A stretch of DNA of 64,000 bases from assembly GCF_009746565.1 (NCBI RefSeq), contig NZ_WRPN01000001.1, positions 310,001 to 374,000 on the forward strand, written 5' to 3'. The translations under genes were made by a program, and so were the position numbers. Of the stretch, positions 39,348 to 49,127 are shown one piece after another (positions within the stretch are counted from its first letter, which is position 1; each line of letters opens with the position of its first letter). The notes under the pieces were generated by a model that did no database searches, was not told the origin of the DNA, and was given only the letters and a program-made list of their open reading frames with translations. The stretch is from Mariniflexile maritimum (lineage in GTDB: Bacteria > Bacteroidota > Bacteroidia > Flavobacteriales > Flavobacteriaceae).

Positions 39348-41759
39348 TTATCGCAGTTTTGGGTATAAGGTTGGGTTTGCTTCGTGCATAACTCCATAAA
39401 TAGCCTCAAAAATATCTTCGGCAGATGGTTTTGAGAAATAATCGCCATCATTGCCATACGCGGGTCTGTGTGCTTTGGCGGTAAGTGTTTTGGGTTGGCT
39501 ATCTAAATATTGAAAAGCGTTTTGAACGTTTAAAACTTCATTTAAAATGTATGCTGAAGCGCCCCCGGGAACATCTTCATCAATAATCATTACTCTGTTG
39601 GTTTTTTTGATGCTTTTTGCAATGTCGTGTTGTAGGTCGAAGGGTAGTAAGGACTGTACGTCAATCACTTCTGCGTCAATACCATAGGCAACCAACTCTT
39701 TAGCTACCTGTTCTACGATGCGCAACGTTGAACCGTACGATACCAGTGTGATATCGGTACCTTCCTTTAGGGTTTCAACAACGCCAATAGGGGTTTGGAT
39801 GGCATGTAGGTTGTTGGGCATTTTTTCTTTTAACCTGTAGCCATTTAAACATTCAACAACAATGGCGGGATCATCACCTTTTAAAAGGGTGTTATAAAAA
39901 CCAGCGGCCTTGGTCATGTTTCTAGGCACCAACACATTTACGCCTCTAACCAAATTTAAAATGCCGCCCATTTGCGATCCGGAATGCCATATACCTTCTA
40001 ACCGGTGTCCACGGGTTCTAATGATTAAAGGTGCTTTTTGTTTGCCTTTGGTACGGTAATGGGTCGTTGCCAAATCGTCGCTTATTATCTGTAAAGCATA
40101 TAGAATATAATCCAGATATTGAATTTCGGCAATGGGTCGCAACCCGCGTAACGCCATGCCAATGCCTTGGCCAATAATGGTGGCTTCCCGAATGCCTGCA
40201 TCGGAAACCCTGAGTTCCCCAAATTTTTCCTGCAGTCCTTCCAAACCTTGGTTTACGTCGCCAATATTACCAGTATCTTCCCCAAAAACGAGTGCTTCAG
40301 GATAGTTGTTGAAGATGTTTTCAAAGTTATTCCGCAGAATAATTCGGCCATCAACTTGTTCGGCATCTTGGTCGTAATTAGCTTTAACCTCTTTAATAAG
40401 ATTGTTTGAGCGATAGGTTTCAGAATATAAATGTGAGCTATATAGCGGCTGAATGGTTTCAATTTTTTTTGTAATCCAATTGGCGAGTTGTTCTTTTTCT
40501 GCGGAAGTTTCACCAATAGTGAGCATGAGCGCTTTTCGGGCATTCGATAAAATATCCTTTCGGTTGGGCTCGTCAAGTGCCAAGAGGCTGTTTTTTATCT
40601 TTTCAATAAAAACACCGTTAACACTGGTGCTTGCCAGTTGCTTGAGCAGGATTACCAGTTCGCTTTGGTCTTTTAAAATGGGTTTTAAATACAAGTTCCA
40701 TGCGTTCTTTTTGGCTTCCCTAACTTCACGCTTGATGGTTCTTTCAATTTCAAGCAGTACTTCATTAGTAGCAATGCCGCTTTCAATAATCCATTCGCGC
40801 ATTTTGGTGTTGCAATCGTGCTCGGTTTCCCAAGCTAAACGATCGGTACTTTTGTAGCGTTCATGCGAGCCAGAAGTAGAGTGCCCTTGAGGCTGTGTGA
40901 GCTCTAAAACGTGAATCAATACAGGTACATGTTCTTCCCTGGCTATACTGGCAGCTTCTTGGTAGGTTTCAATTAAATTTGGATAATCCCATCCTTTTAC
41001 ACGGAGTATTTCAAAACCATTTGCACCATGTTCTCTTTGAAATCCTTTTAATATTTCTGAGATATTTTCCTTGGTTGTTTGATGTTTGGCATGTACCGAA
41101 ATACCATATTCATCGTCCCAGATACTAATAACCATGGGTACTTGAAGTACGCCTGCAGCATTAATGGTCTCAAAAAACAAGCCCTCGCTGGTACTGGCAT
41201 TGCCAATGGTGCCCCAAGCTACTTCGTTGCCGTTTACTGAAAAATTTGTTGTGTTGATGCCTTCAACTTCCCTAAATATTTTTGAAGCTTGTGCCAACCC
41301 CAACAACCTGGGCATTTGGCCCGCTGTGGGCGAAATATCGGCACTTGAGTTATATTGTTTGGTTAAGTCTTTCCAGCTACCATCGGTATTTAAACTATGG
41401 GTTACAAAGTGCCCGCCCATTTGGCGTCCTGCCGACATGGGTTCTAGTTCTAAATCGGTGTTTGCGTATAATCCTGAAAAAAATTGCTCGATGGTAAGGC
41501 CATCAATAGCCATCATAAAGGTTTGGTCGCGGTAGTAGCCCGAGCGCCAATCGCCTTTTTTAAAGGCTTTGGCCATGGCTAATTGCGGTATTTCTTTACC
41601 ATCGCCAAAAATTCCGAATTTTGCTTTTCCTGTTAATACCTCGCGCCTCCCCAACAAACTACATTCCCTGCTTTTTAAAGCTATTTTGTAATCGTTTAAA
41701 ACCTCGGTTTTAAAATCGTCAAAAGAGATATTGTTTTTCAAATCTGGAACTGTTTGCAT
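39348..41759 (-). CDS. 2-oxoacid dehydrogenase E1, alpha and beta subunits fused
   Basis: This 803-residue thiamine-diphosphate enzyme has the alpha-type region at residues 1-380 (KFGIFGDGKEIPQLAMA, AWGTIGNASTSEGLFFETI, QPQGHSTSGSHERYKS) and the beta-type region at about 445-803 (VFGEDTGNIGDVNQGLEGL, IQYLDYILYALQ, DEDVPGGASAYI). It resembles Bacteroidota branched-chain or pyruvate-type E1 fusions and should decarboxylate a 2-oxoacid and acylate a lipoyl E2, which is not encoded here. An excellent promoter is upstream. The exact substrate cannot be assigned. Confidence 0.9.
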   Translation of the reverse strand: MQTVPDLKNNISFDDFKTEVLNDYKIALKSRECSLLGRREVLTGKAKFGIFGDGKEIPQLAMAKAFKKGDWRSGYYRDQTFMMAIDGLTIEQFFSGLYANTDLELEPMSAGRQMGGHFVTHSLNTDGSWKDLTKQYNSSADISPTAGQMPRLLGLAQASKIFREVEGINTTNFSVNGNEVAWGTIGNASTSEGLFFETINAAGVLQVPMVISIWDDEYGISVHAKHQTTKENISEILKGFQREHGANGFEILRVKGWDYPNLIETYQEAASIAREEHVPVLIHVLELTQPQGHSTSGSHERYKSTDRLAWETEHDCNTKMREWIIESGIATNEVLLEIERTIKREVREAKKNAWNLYLKPILKDQSELVILLKQLASTSVNGVFIEKIKNSLLALDEPNRKDILSNARKALMLTIGETSAEKEQLANWITKKIETIQPLYSSHLYSETYRSNNLIKEVKANYDQDAEQVDGRIILRNNFENIFNNYPEALVFGEDTGNIGDVNQGLEGLQEKFGELRVSDAGIREATIIGQGIGMALRGLRPIAEIQYLDYILYALQIISDDLATTHYRTKGKQKAPLIIRTRGHRLEGIWHSGSQMGGILNLVRGVNVLVPRNMTKAAGFYNTLLKGDDPAIVVECLNGYRLKEKMPNNLHAIQTPIGVVETLKEGTDITLVSYGSTLRIVEQVAKELVAYGIDAEVIDVQSLLPFDLQHDIAKSIKKTNRVMIIDEDVPGGASAYILNEVLNVQNAFQYLDSQPKTLTAKAHRPAYGNDGDYFSKPSAEDIFEAIYGVMHEANPTLYPKLR

Positions 41760-41781
41760 GTACCGTGTGCTTTAGCTTTTA

Positions 41782-41812
41782 CAAAAATAGTTAAAGTTTG
41801 CGGTTTTCACAA
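41782..41812 (-). promoter_or_regulatory. Promoter of the fused E1 dehydrogenase gene
   Basis: The minus strand shows TTG (41810-41812 complement), a 20-nt spacer and TATTTTTG (41782-41789 complement), matching the full consensus. The leader before the ATG at 41759 would be about 19 nt. Confidence 0.65.
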
Positions 41813-41929
41813 TTAAATTTAAGAACAAGTGATTCCGTATAATTAAAAAATATGCGGTGTTTTTTAATATCAACTAATAAATATTTAATAAAAAACAGTA
41901 TTTAAAAACAATAATACAATAGATTGCGG

Positions 41930-44764
41930 TTAATACCAGCGCCTTCTAAACAAACCAAAAAGGGCCTGTGGATCGACGGTGAATTTAAAACGTATTTTTT
42001 GGTCGTAGTGGGGTTGACCTATTTCCCAACCTAAATTGGAATACAATGGGAAATATATTTCAAAATAATCGGTTACTAAATTAACCCGAATGCCCGAATC
42101 GTAAACAAATTTGGCATCTTCATTTTTACTTTTAACAAGGCCCATATCGCCGTAAAGCAGCACGTATTTCCATAAGGTTGTGCTAATATTTGCGGTTGAA
42201 ATCCATTGGTTTGCATAAGGGGTTTCTAGTTTTGACTTAAAGCCACCTTCGGCATCGATGAATTGCTGACTGAAAATACCGGATGCTTCAGAACGACCTA
42301 AGTAGGGATATTCAAATAAATAATCGGTGGGCCTATCCAAAGCAAAACTAAAATATGAAGAGTTGGGATTGTTGCGGTTACTTAAAAATGCGCCCGTAAA
42401 AAAACGCAGGTTTAATTGCCTGTTGCTCTCAAACAAGCGTCGGTATTCATAATTGAAGGATAGTTTGCTGAATGTTTTGGCAATTTGTAAATCGGTGTAC
42501 CATTTGCTGAAATTTATTAAGTTGTCATCCGAATCAATATAGCGTGCGTTAAAAACATTGTAGTTGGGCTCGGTGGTTGTAAATACGTTGTTAAGGTCTT
42601 TGTCCCTGTTAATATCAATATACCTGAAAGTTAGTGCTTGCTTTTTGTTTGAACGCAGGTCGTTGTTTTCGCGAAACATAAAACTTAAGGATGGTATTAT
42701 TTGGCGCACAAAAAGGTCGGGGGCATACGAAACATAAGCAGTACCAATGCCGTAATTTATGGAATAGAGCGAGCTCGTATTCTCTAAATGATGAGACATG
42801 GACACAAACGCCGAACCTGTGATGGTTCTGGATTTTAGTGAATACTGCGGTTCAAATTTATAATTGAAAAGTTTTCTTAAAATGGTTTTGTTGTACATTT
42901 TAACGCCCAGGTTTACACCATCGTAAATATTGTTGAATTGCAGTATGGGCATTAAGAACACTTGGTTGTAATTGGGGTCTTCCATGTCCTTAAACAGTCT
43001 GAACTGCAAAGGTTTGTTGTTAAAAAAGAAGCCTTTTAGCGATTTCCAATTATCGCGCTCATTAATTTCGGGAATAACGTTGTTATAGTTTAAAACCAGT
43101 TTGTTGGCTTCGTTTCTAGGGATGGTGAATGTTTTGCTATTTGAAATGTTTTCAATCCATATTTTTGAAATAATGCTGTCGTTTTTTAGCGTGTATAGCG
43201 AAATTGGCATGCTATTATCGCGTTTGTTCTTAACGGTTAGCGTTATGGAATCGGGTGTTTTTACAACATTTTTTATTTTGAAGTCAATTTTTTTTCGGGT
43301 ATTCAGATAATCGGAAAAAAACCAATCGATATTTTTATCGGTTCTGGCCTTTAAAAAGGTTTCAAAATCGGTTGTTGATACCGGTTTCAGCTTGTTTTCG
43401 ATAACAAAGTTTGATAAACCGTTGGCCACAATATCATGGTTGATAAAATCGCCCAAATATTTTAAACCCACTCCAGCTTTATATTTGTTGGCAATGCTAT
43501 AATTGAATTTTAACAACGAATCTTTTGCCATGGTTAAAGGCTGGTCTTGGTTGGTTCTTGCCATCATCATATATCCCAAAATGTACTTGTCGTTAAAATC
43601 CATATCGGCGGCATGGAATGAGCGAATGCCCCAAATTTTTGCCAACGAGCCTAAAAACTTCATGTTTGGGTAATGCTCGTTCACATAATTCATCATAAAA
43701 TATATTTGGATGCCATCGAGCAGCCATTGATCGGTTCTTGGGTTAACTAATAGCGTGTTTTCCAAGTAATTATGAAGTGCCACTTTTAACAATTTAAGCT
43801 CGTATTGAAAGTGGTTGGGATAGGGCTTTATAAAGTTGGGCAGAAAATTTAGTCCGTAAACGGGGTCTTTTTCATAATCAATCTCGGTCAAAAGAAGTTT
43901 GTTTTGTGGGTAATTGCCAAAGTTTTTATGAATAAACTTAGTTATTTTTTCAGTGATTAAAACTTTTTCTATCATTTCCAGACCTTCATCGTTGATATTG
44001 GAAATAATTGAAAAGCCATCAGACTCAATGGTATTGAAATTGGAAACTTTGCTTAAAAACAATTTACTGTTGATGCTTTTTTTTGCTTGGAGTGTTACGA
44101 TGTGTTTATTGTCAAGCTTCGTCTCGTTGCTAATATCCAATTCAGAGGTTAATTTGTAACCTTTGGGAAATTCAATTTCAATGGTAACATCGGAAGGCGG
44201 AATGAAAAGGTCGTCCAAATCCTTATTGCTGTAATAATGCCATTTGCCGTTATAAACAGCGGGCGTAATGTACCAATACCTTAAATTCAAATCGCCAGTA
44301 TTTGTTATTCCGTAGCCCGTAAATTTATCGCTGGGTATTTGTACCAAGTATTCAAGTTGGAGGCTGTAATTTGCATTAGGCTTTAAAGGTTCCAAAAGTT
44401 CAACCTGAACCACATCTCCTTGGTTTTTAAGCTGATGGAACTCCAGATCTTTCCCTTGTTGTTTGATGGCGGTTATAACCGAAAAACCGCGTTCATTGTT
44501 CTTTGCCAAGTGAAAATCGTTTTTGTATTCATCGGCAATTCTTAAAGCAAGGGGTGTTTTTTTGGTGGCATAACTGTTGTTCCAATCGTTTAAGTATATG
44601 GTCTGTAATTCGTCTTGGGTGGTGTTTTGGTACTGTATGGTCTGTACTATCTTAATTTGCTTGTTTTCAATATCAAAAACAGCCTTTATGTCCAATTTAT
44701 TTTGACTAAAGCCAGCACAACACACAAAAACACACAGAAAACAACTTAAGAGACGAAAATTCAA
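41930..44764 (-). CDS. M1 peptidase-like protein with degenerate zinc site and C-terminal beta-barrel
   Basis: The 944-residue protein has a signal peptide ending CCAGFSQ. Residues 25-240 form an M1-type N-terminal beta domain (YWYITPAVYNGKWHYY). Residues 270-540 correspond to the M1 catalytic domain, but the HExxH motif reads H331-N-Y-L-E335 and the third zinc ligand motif WLxEG reads WLLDG (D350), so most zinc and catalytic residues are lost. From about 580 to the end there are amphipathic strands like an outer-membrane beta-barrel (NIYDGVNLGVKMYNKTIL, RYIDINRDKDL). It is probably an outer-membrane protein with a periplasmic or surface pseudo-peptidase domain. No function can be named. Confidence 0.8.
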   Translation of the reverse strand: MNFRLLSCFLCVFVCCAGFSQNKLDIKAVFDIENKQIKIVQTIQYQNTTQDELQTIYLNDWNNSYATKKTPLALRIADEYKNDFHLAKNNERGFSVITAIKQQGKDLEFHQLKNQGDVVQVELLEPLKPNANYSLQLEYLVQIPSDKFTGYGITNTGDLNLRYWYITPAVYNGKWHYYSNKDLDDLFIPPSDVTIEIEFPKGYKLTSELDISNETKLDNKHIVTLQAKKSINSKLFLSKVSNFNTIESDGFSIISNINDEGLEMIEKVLITEKITKFIHKNFGNYPQNKLLLTEIDYEKDPVYGLNFLPNFIKPYPNHFQYELKLLKVALHNYLENTLLVNPRTDQWLLDGIQIYFMMNYVNEHYPNMKFLGSLAKIWGIRSFHAADMDFNDKYILGYMMMARTNQDQPLTMAKDSLLKFNYSIANKYKAGVGLKYLGDFINHDIVANGLSNFVIENKLKPVSTTDFETFLKARTDKNIDWFFSDYLNTRKKIDFKIKNVVKTPDSITLTVKNKRDNSMPISLYTLKNDSIISKIWIENISNSKTFTIPRNEANKLVLNYNNVIPEINERDNWKSLKGFFFNNKPLQFRLFKDMEDPNYNQVFLMPILQFNNIYDGVNLGVKMYNKTILRKLFNYKFEPQYSLKSRTITGSAFVSMSHHLENTSSLYSINYGIGTAYVSYAPDLFVRQIIPSLSFMFRENNDLRSNKKQALTFRYIDINRDKDLNNVFTTTEPNYNVFNARYIDSDDNLINFSKWYTDLQIAKTFSKLSFNYEYRRLFESNRQLNLRFFTGAFLSNRNNPNSSYFSFALDRPTDYLFEYPYLGRSEASGIFSQQFIDAEGGFKSKLETPYANQWISTANISTTLWKYVLLYGDMGLVKSKNEDAKFVYDSGIRVNLVTDYFEIYFPLYSNLGWEIGQPHYDQKIRFKFTVDPQALFGLFRRRWY

Positions 44765-44838
44765 TTTATAGTTTAAACATTAAAGGTTAATAATTCATAA
44801 GGCGCTGCAATATAGTAAAATAACGTGGTTGGGATACG

Positions 44839-45528
44839 TTAAAAATTGGGGCTTAAACCAGATTCTTTGTAGAAGGCATCCAATATTTCGATAACTTCAT
44901 CTTCAGTATCAACCAAATGGATCAAATCCATATCGCCTGCGCTAATGTTTGCAAACGAATCCAGTAGGGTCGTTTTTATCCAGTCCAAAAGCCCTTTCCA
45001 AAACGAGGTTCCCACTAAAATAATTGGGAATTTTTCAATTTTATGGGTTTGTATCAAGGTGATGGCTTCAAACAACTCGTCTAATGTGCCAAAACCACCG
45101 GGCATGACCACAAAACCTTGCGAGTATTTAACAAACATGACCTTTCGTACAAAGAAATAATCAAAATCCAAGCTTTTATCCGAATCGATATACGGATTGT
45201 CGTGCTGTTCAAAAGGCAGTTCTATATTTAAACCTACCGAGGTACCGCCAGCAATATGCGCTCCCTTGTTGCCAGCTTCCATAATGCCCGGACCGCCACC
45301 CGTTATTATGCCGTAGCCTGCTTCTACGATGCGTTTTGCAATACTTTCAGCTAGTTTATAGTTGGCGTGGTCTGGTTTTGTTCTAGCGGAACCAAATATG
45401 GAAACACAAGGTCCAATTTTACTTAATTTTTCATAGCCGCTAACGAATTCGCCCATAATTTTAAAAATGGCCCAGGAATCGTTTGTTTTTATTTCATTCC
45501 ATGCTTTTGAATGTTGTTCTCTTCTCAT
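44839..45528 (-). CDS. LOG family protein (TIGR00730 Rossmann fold)
   Basis: The 229-residue protein has GSARTKPDHANYKLAE, GGGPGIMEAGNKGAHIAGG and the diagnostic PGGFGTLDELFE (PGGxGTxxE), all features of LOG/lysine-decarboxylase-like nucleotide 5'-monophosphate phosphoribohydrolases. Relatives release cytokinin-type bases or cleave AMP/other NMPs. It contains no membrane segment. The start is preceded by a short tandem repeat (45530-45561) in place of a clean promoter. Confidence 0.9.
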   Translation of the reverse strand: MRREQHSKAWNEIKTNDSWAIFKIMGEFVSGYEKLSKIGPCVSIFGSARTKPDHANYKLAESIAKRIVEAGYGIITGGGPGIMEAGNKGAHIAGGTSVGLNIELPFEQHDNPYIDSDKSLDFDYFFVRKVMFVKYSQGFVVMPGGFGTLDELFEAITLIQTHKIEKFPIILVGTSFWKGLLDWIKTTLLDSFANISAGDMDLIHLVDTEDEVIEILDAFYKESGLSPNF

Positions 45529-45529
45529 A

Positions 45530-45561
45530 GTTGTTTGGCTGTTTGGTTGTTTGGTTGTTTT
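45530..45561. repeat. 8-bp tandem repeat (four copies) upstream of the LOG gene
   Basis: GTTGTTTG, GCTGTTTG, GTTGTTTG and GTTGTTTT stand head to tail directly upstream of the LOG gene start (2 nt from its ATG on the minus strand). The gap to uvrA is about 60 nt. Such low-complexity repeats are slippage-prone, and their position in the leader could affect translation. Confidence 0.8.
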
Positions 45562-45589
45562 GGTTTTGCCGTTAATAAGCTCATAAGTT

Positions 45590-48424
45590 TTAATTCGTTA
45601 ATTCCTTCTTCAAAAATTTTGCCGTATAGCTTTTTTTATGGCCTGCAACTTCTTCTGGTGTTCCTTCCACAATAATTTGTCCGCCACCATTTCCGCCTTC
45701 ATAACCAATATCAATAACATGGTCAACGGTTTTTATAACGTCTAAATTGTGTTCGATAATAAGTACGGTATTGCCTTTATTGGCCAATTTGTTCAGTACG
45801 ATGAGTAGCACACGGATATCCTCAAAATGCAGGCCTGTTGTTGGTTCATCCAATATATAAAAGGTGTTGCCGGTATCTCTTTTTGATAGTTCGGTAGCCA
45901 ATTTAATCCGTTGTGCTTCCCCACCGGAAAGCGTGGTGCTTTGTTGCCCCAAGGTGATGTAGCCCAAACCAACATCCATGATGGTTTTAAGCTTATTGTG
46001 TATTTTTGGAATATGTTCAAAGAACGAAACGGCTTCATCAATGGTCATGTCCAACACATCGCTGATGCTTTTTCCTTTGTACCGTATCTCTAGGGTTTCT
46101 CGGTTAAAACGTTTGCCTTGGCAGGTTTCGCACTCTACATACACATCGGGCAGAAAATTCATTTCAATAACACGCAAACCGCCACCTTGGCAAGTTTCGC
46201 ACCGGCCTCCCGGAACATTAAAACTGAAACGGCCTGCTTTATACCCACGTATCATGGCTTCGGGGATTTTTGCGAACAAGCTGCGGATTTCATCGAAGGT
46301 TTTGGTATAGGTTGCCGGATTACTTCGTGGCGTTCTGCCAATGGGCGATTGGTTAATATCAATCACCTTATCGATATGCTCCAAGCCCGAAATGCTTTTA
46401 TAGGGCATTGGTTTTTTAACCCCGTTAAAATAATGGGTGTTGAGGATGGGATATAGGGTTTCGTTGATTAAGGTCGATTTGCCACTTCCCGAAACTCCGG
46501 TTACGCCTATCATTTTTCCTAAAGGAAATTTTACAGATACGTTTTTTAAATTATTGCCCGTACAGCCTTTAAGTTCGAGGAACTTGCCATTGCCTTCGCG
46601 CCGTTTTTTTGGGATTTCAATCTTTTTTGCACCACTTAAATAATCGGCAGTTAGGGTATGGTGCGTTAAAAGTTCCTTGGGCGTGCCGATGCTGATAATT
46701 TCCCCACCGTGTTTTCCTGCCCTGGGGCCAATATCGATAACATAATCGGCACGTTCAATCATGTCCTTGTCGTGTTCGACCACAATAACCGAGTTGCCAA
46801 TATCACGAAGTGACGCTAAAGAATTAATCAGTTTTTCGTTATCGCGCTGGTGCAAACCAATACTGGGTTCGTCTAAAATATACAGAACGCCCACCAATTG
46901 CGAGCCTATTTGTGTTGCCAACCTGATGCGCTGTGCTTCGCCACCTGAAAGTGATTTTGAGCTTCGGTTTAATGATAAATAATCCAAGCCAACATCCAAC
47001 AGAAACTGCAATCGGGCTTTAATTTCCTTTAAAACCTCTTCGGCAATTTTAAATTGCTTTTCCGATAAATGGTTATGTAAATCATCAAACCATGCGGTGA
47101 GTTCACTAATATCGGCATTAGCAAGTTCAGCGATATTTTTATTGTTTATTTTGAAGTAAAGCGACTCTTTTTTTAATCGTGCGCCATCACATTCCGGACA
47201 TTTCACCTTGTCCATATAATCCTTTGCCCAACGCTTTAACGAAGTCGATTCGGCCGTTTTGTATTGGTTTTCAATAAAATTGGCAACCCCTTCAAAATCT
47301 ATTTTATAATCGCGGGTTACGCCCAATGTTTTACTTTCAACCGAAAACTTTTCATTGCCACCATACATGATCATTTTTTTTGCAGCTTCGGGAATATCTT
47401 TATAGGCATCGGTTAACTTGAAGTTGAAGCGTTGCGCAATGGTTTCAAACTGTTTGAAAATCCAACTGCTTTTTTCTGGCCCGTGGGGCGCTAGGGCACC
47501 GGCTTTAATGGAAAGCGATGCATCTGGAACTATCTTCTTTTCGTTGACCAAATAAAGCGTCCCTATGCCATTGCAGGTGTCGCAGGCACCTTTGGGCGAG
47601 TTGAACGAAAAATTGTTTGGTTCAGGATTTGGATATGAAATGCCCGAAGTAGGGCACATTAAGTTGCGACTAAAATAGCGCGTTTCGTTGGTGTCCTGAT
47701 CTAAAACCATCAGCACGTCCTCACCGTGGTACATGGCAGTATTAATGGTTTCCGTGAGGCGTTTATCATTTTCCGAAGCATCATCAACAACCAATCTATC
47801 AATAACAATTTCAATATCGTGCATTTTGTACCGATCCAGCATCATGCCTTTGGTAATGTCTTTTATCTCGCCATCGGTTCTTACTTTTACAAAGCCCTGT
47901 TTGGCTATCTGCTCGAACAGTTCGCGGTAATGCCCTTTTCTGGAACGCACCACGGGGGCTAGAATATTGATGCGTTTACCCTTAAAATCGCTGATGATGA
48001 GTTCTTTTATTTGTTCATCGTTATAGCTTACCATTTTTTCGCCCGAGTTATAACTGTAAGCATCACTGGCACGGGCGTAGAGCAACCGCAGAAAATCGTA
48101 AATTTCGGTAATGGTGCCCACCGTTGAGCGGGGTGATTTACTGGTGGTTTTCTGCTCGATGGCAATAACGGGCGAAAGACCATCAATTTTATCTACATCA
48201 GGACGTTCCAAACCGCCTAAAAACTGACGCGCATAGGCTGAAAAGGTTTCAATGTAACGGCGCTGTCCTTCGGCATAAATAGTATCAAACGCCAACGACG
48301 ATTTGCCACTGCCCGATAAACCAGTGATAACTACCAGTTTTTCGCGGGGAATGGATACATCAATATTTTTTAGGTTGTGGACTCTAGCTCCTTTTACTTC
48401 AATAAAATCGTCGAATTGGCTCAT
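45590..48424 (-). CDS. uvrA: Excinuclease ABC subunit A
   Basis: The 944-residue protein has the complete UvrA architecture: ABC domain I with Walker A GLSGSGKSSLAF, a zinc finger, signature LSGGEAQRIRLA and Walker B LYILDEPSIGLH. ABC domain II follows, with GVSGSGKSTLINE, zinc-finger cysteines (CETCQGGG and CETCQGKR), LSGGEAQRIKLA and FYILDEPTTGLH. It is the DNA damage sensor of nucleotide excision repair, acting with UvrB and UvrC, which are not in this window. The length is normal. A TAACTTTG promoter box lies about 35 nt upstream. Confidence 0.98.
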   Translation of the reverse strand: MSQFDDFIEVKGARVHNLKNIDVSIPREKLVVITGLSGSGKSSLAFDTIYAEGQRRYIETFSAYARQFLGGLERPDVDKIDGLSPVIAIEQKTTSKSPRSTVGTITEIYDFLRLLYARASDAYSYNSGEKMVSYNDEQIKELIISDFKGKRINILAPVVRSRKGHYRELFEQIAKQGFVKVRTDGEIKDITKGMMLDRYKMHDIEIVIDRLVVDDASENDKRLTETINTAMYHGEDVLMVLDQDTNETRYFSRNLMCPTSGISYPNPEPNNFSFNSPKGACDTCNGIGTLYLVNEKKIVPDASLSIKAGALAPHGPEKSSWIFKQFETIAQRFNFKLTDAYKDIPEAAKKMIMYGGNEKFSVESKTLGVTRDYKIDFEGVANFIENQYKTAESTSLKRWAKDYMDKVKCPECDGARLKKESLYFKINNKNIAELANADISELTAWFDDLHNHLSEKQFKIAEEVLKEIKARLQFLLDVGLDYLSLNRSSKSLSGGEAQRIRLATQIGSQLVGVLYILDEPSIGLHQRDNEKLINSLASLRDIGNSVIVVEHDKDMIERADYVIDIGPRAGKHGGEIISIGTPKELLTHHTLTADYLSGAKKIEIPKKRREGNGKFLELKGCTGNNLKNVSVKFPLGKMIGVTGVSGSGKSTLINETLYPILNTHYFNGVKKPMPYKSISGLEHIDKVIDINQSPIGRTPRSNPATYTKTFDEIRSLFAKIPEAMIRGYKAGRFSFNVPGGRCETCQGGGLRVIEMNFLPDVYVECETCQGKRFNRETLEIRYKGKSISDVLDMTIDEAVSFFEHIPKIHNKLKTIMDVGLGYITLGQQSTTLSGGEAQRIKLATELSKRDTGNTFYILDEPTTGLHFEDIRVLLIVLNKLANKGNTVLIIEHNLDVIKTVDHVIDIGYEGGNGGGQIIVEGTPEEVAGHKKSYTAKFLKKELTN

Positions 48425-48462
48425 AAATTATAGACAAACTGCCTGTTTTGCAGACAGGAGTG

Positions 48463-48470
48463 CAAAGTTA
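48463..48470 (-). promoter_or_regulatory. -7 promoter box of uvrA
   Basis: The minus strand reads TAACTTTG. Between it and the uvrA ATG is a short inverted repeat (CCTGT at 48442, ACAGG at 48454) that may form a leader hairpin or an operator. No TTG was found at -33. Confidence 0.4.
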
Positions 48471-48522
48471 CGGTTTTAGTTGTTAAAAAGATGTGAAGAT
48501 TTATCGTGAAAATTTAAAGCAG

Positions 48523-48990
48523 CTACTCTTCAATAATTTCAATGGTTACGTTTAAAAAACCAGGGAGTTTGCAGTTGGCAATATCCATAAAGGCTTTTTT
48601 GGATAGGTCTATTTCCCTGCCTTTTGTAAATGGGCCACGATCATTTACGGTAACAATTACAGATTCATTATTAAGTGGGTTTGTAATTTTTAATTTGGTG
48701 CCGAATTTCAGGGTTTTATGGGCTGCGGTGTACAAGTTGTTATCAAATTTTTCGCCACTTGCGGTTTTTCTGCCATTGAATTTATCGTGATAGTATGAGG
48801 CGTGAACACCCTCTTTATAAAGCGTGTAGGATACAACCGAGGAGTCTATCGCGATGCTATCGGTTAAAACCGAATCTTGTTGCACCCCCAGATAAAATGT
48901 GTTGTTTTTCTTTATTATATAAGAAGACTTAAAGCTGCTAAAAAAGATAAGCAATACTATAAAACCTATAACTTGGGCAGCTAACTTCAT
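48523..48990 (-). CDS. RlpA-like septal ring lytic transglycosylase family protein
   Basis: The 155-residue protein starts with an N-terminal hydrophobic segment (AAQVIGFIVLLIFFSSF), so it is exported or membrane anchored. It then has the double-psi beta-barrel: VHASYYHDKFNGRKTASGE, YTAAHKTLKFGTKLKITN, VIVTVNDRGPFTKGREIDLS. These match RlpA, which cleaves denuded glycan strands. No SPOR domain follows, as is usual for short flavobacterial forms. It lies downstream of the small secreted protein gene at 49128-49502, on the same strand but separated by over 130 nt. Confidence 0.88.
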   Translation of the reverse strand: MKLAAQVIGFIVLLIFFSSFKSSYIIKKNNTFYLGVQQDSVLTDSIAIDSSVVSYTLYKEGVHASYYHDKFNGRKTASGEKFDNNLYTAAHKTLKFGTKLKITNPLNNESVIVTVNDRGPFTKGREIDLSKKAFMDIANCKLPGFLNVTIEIIEE

Positions 48991-49127
48991 GCATTTTTTT
49001 TATTTAATTTCTTATCAATCAAAACAATATATTTTACTTATACGGGCCATTGCATATTTTAGACGTTTGATTTTTCAAAAAAAAACGTGCTTAAAGCATT
49101 TCAATTATTTATTGTAAATGGTTACTA

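Noticed and set aside
48442-48458. An SOS/LexA operator upstream of uvrA
   Set aside because: The short inverted repeat does not match a LexA box I know and lies in the leader; noted only as a possible hairpin.
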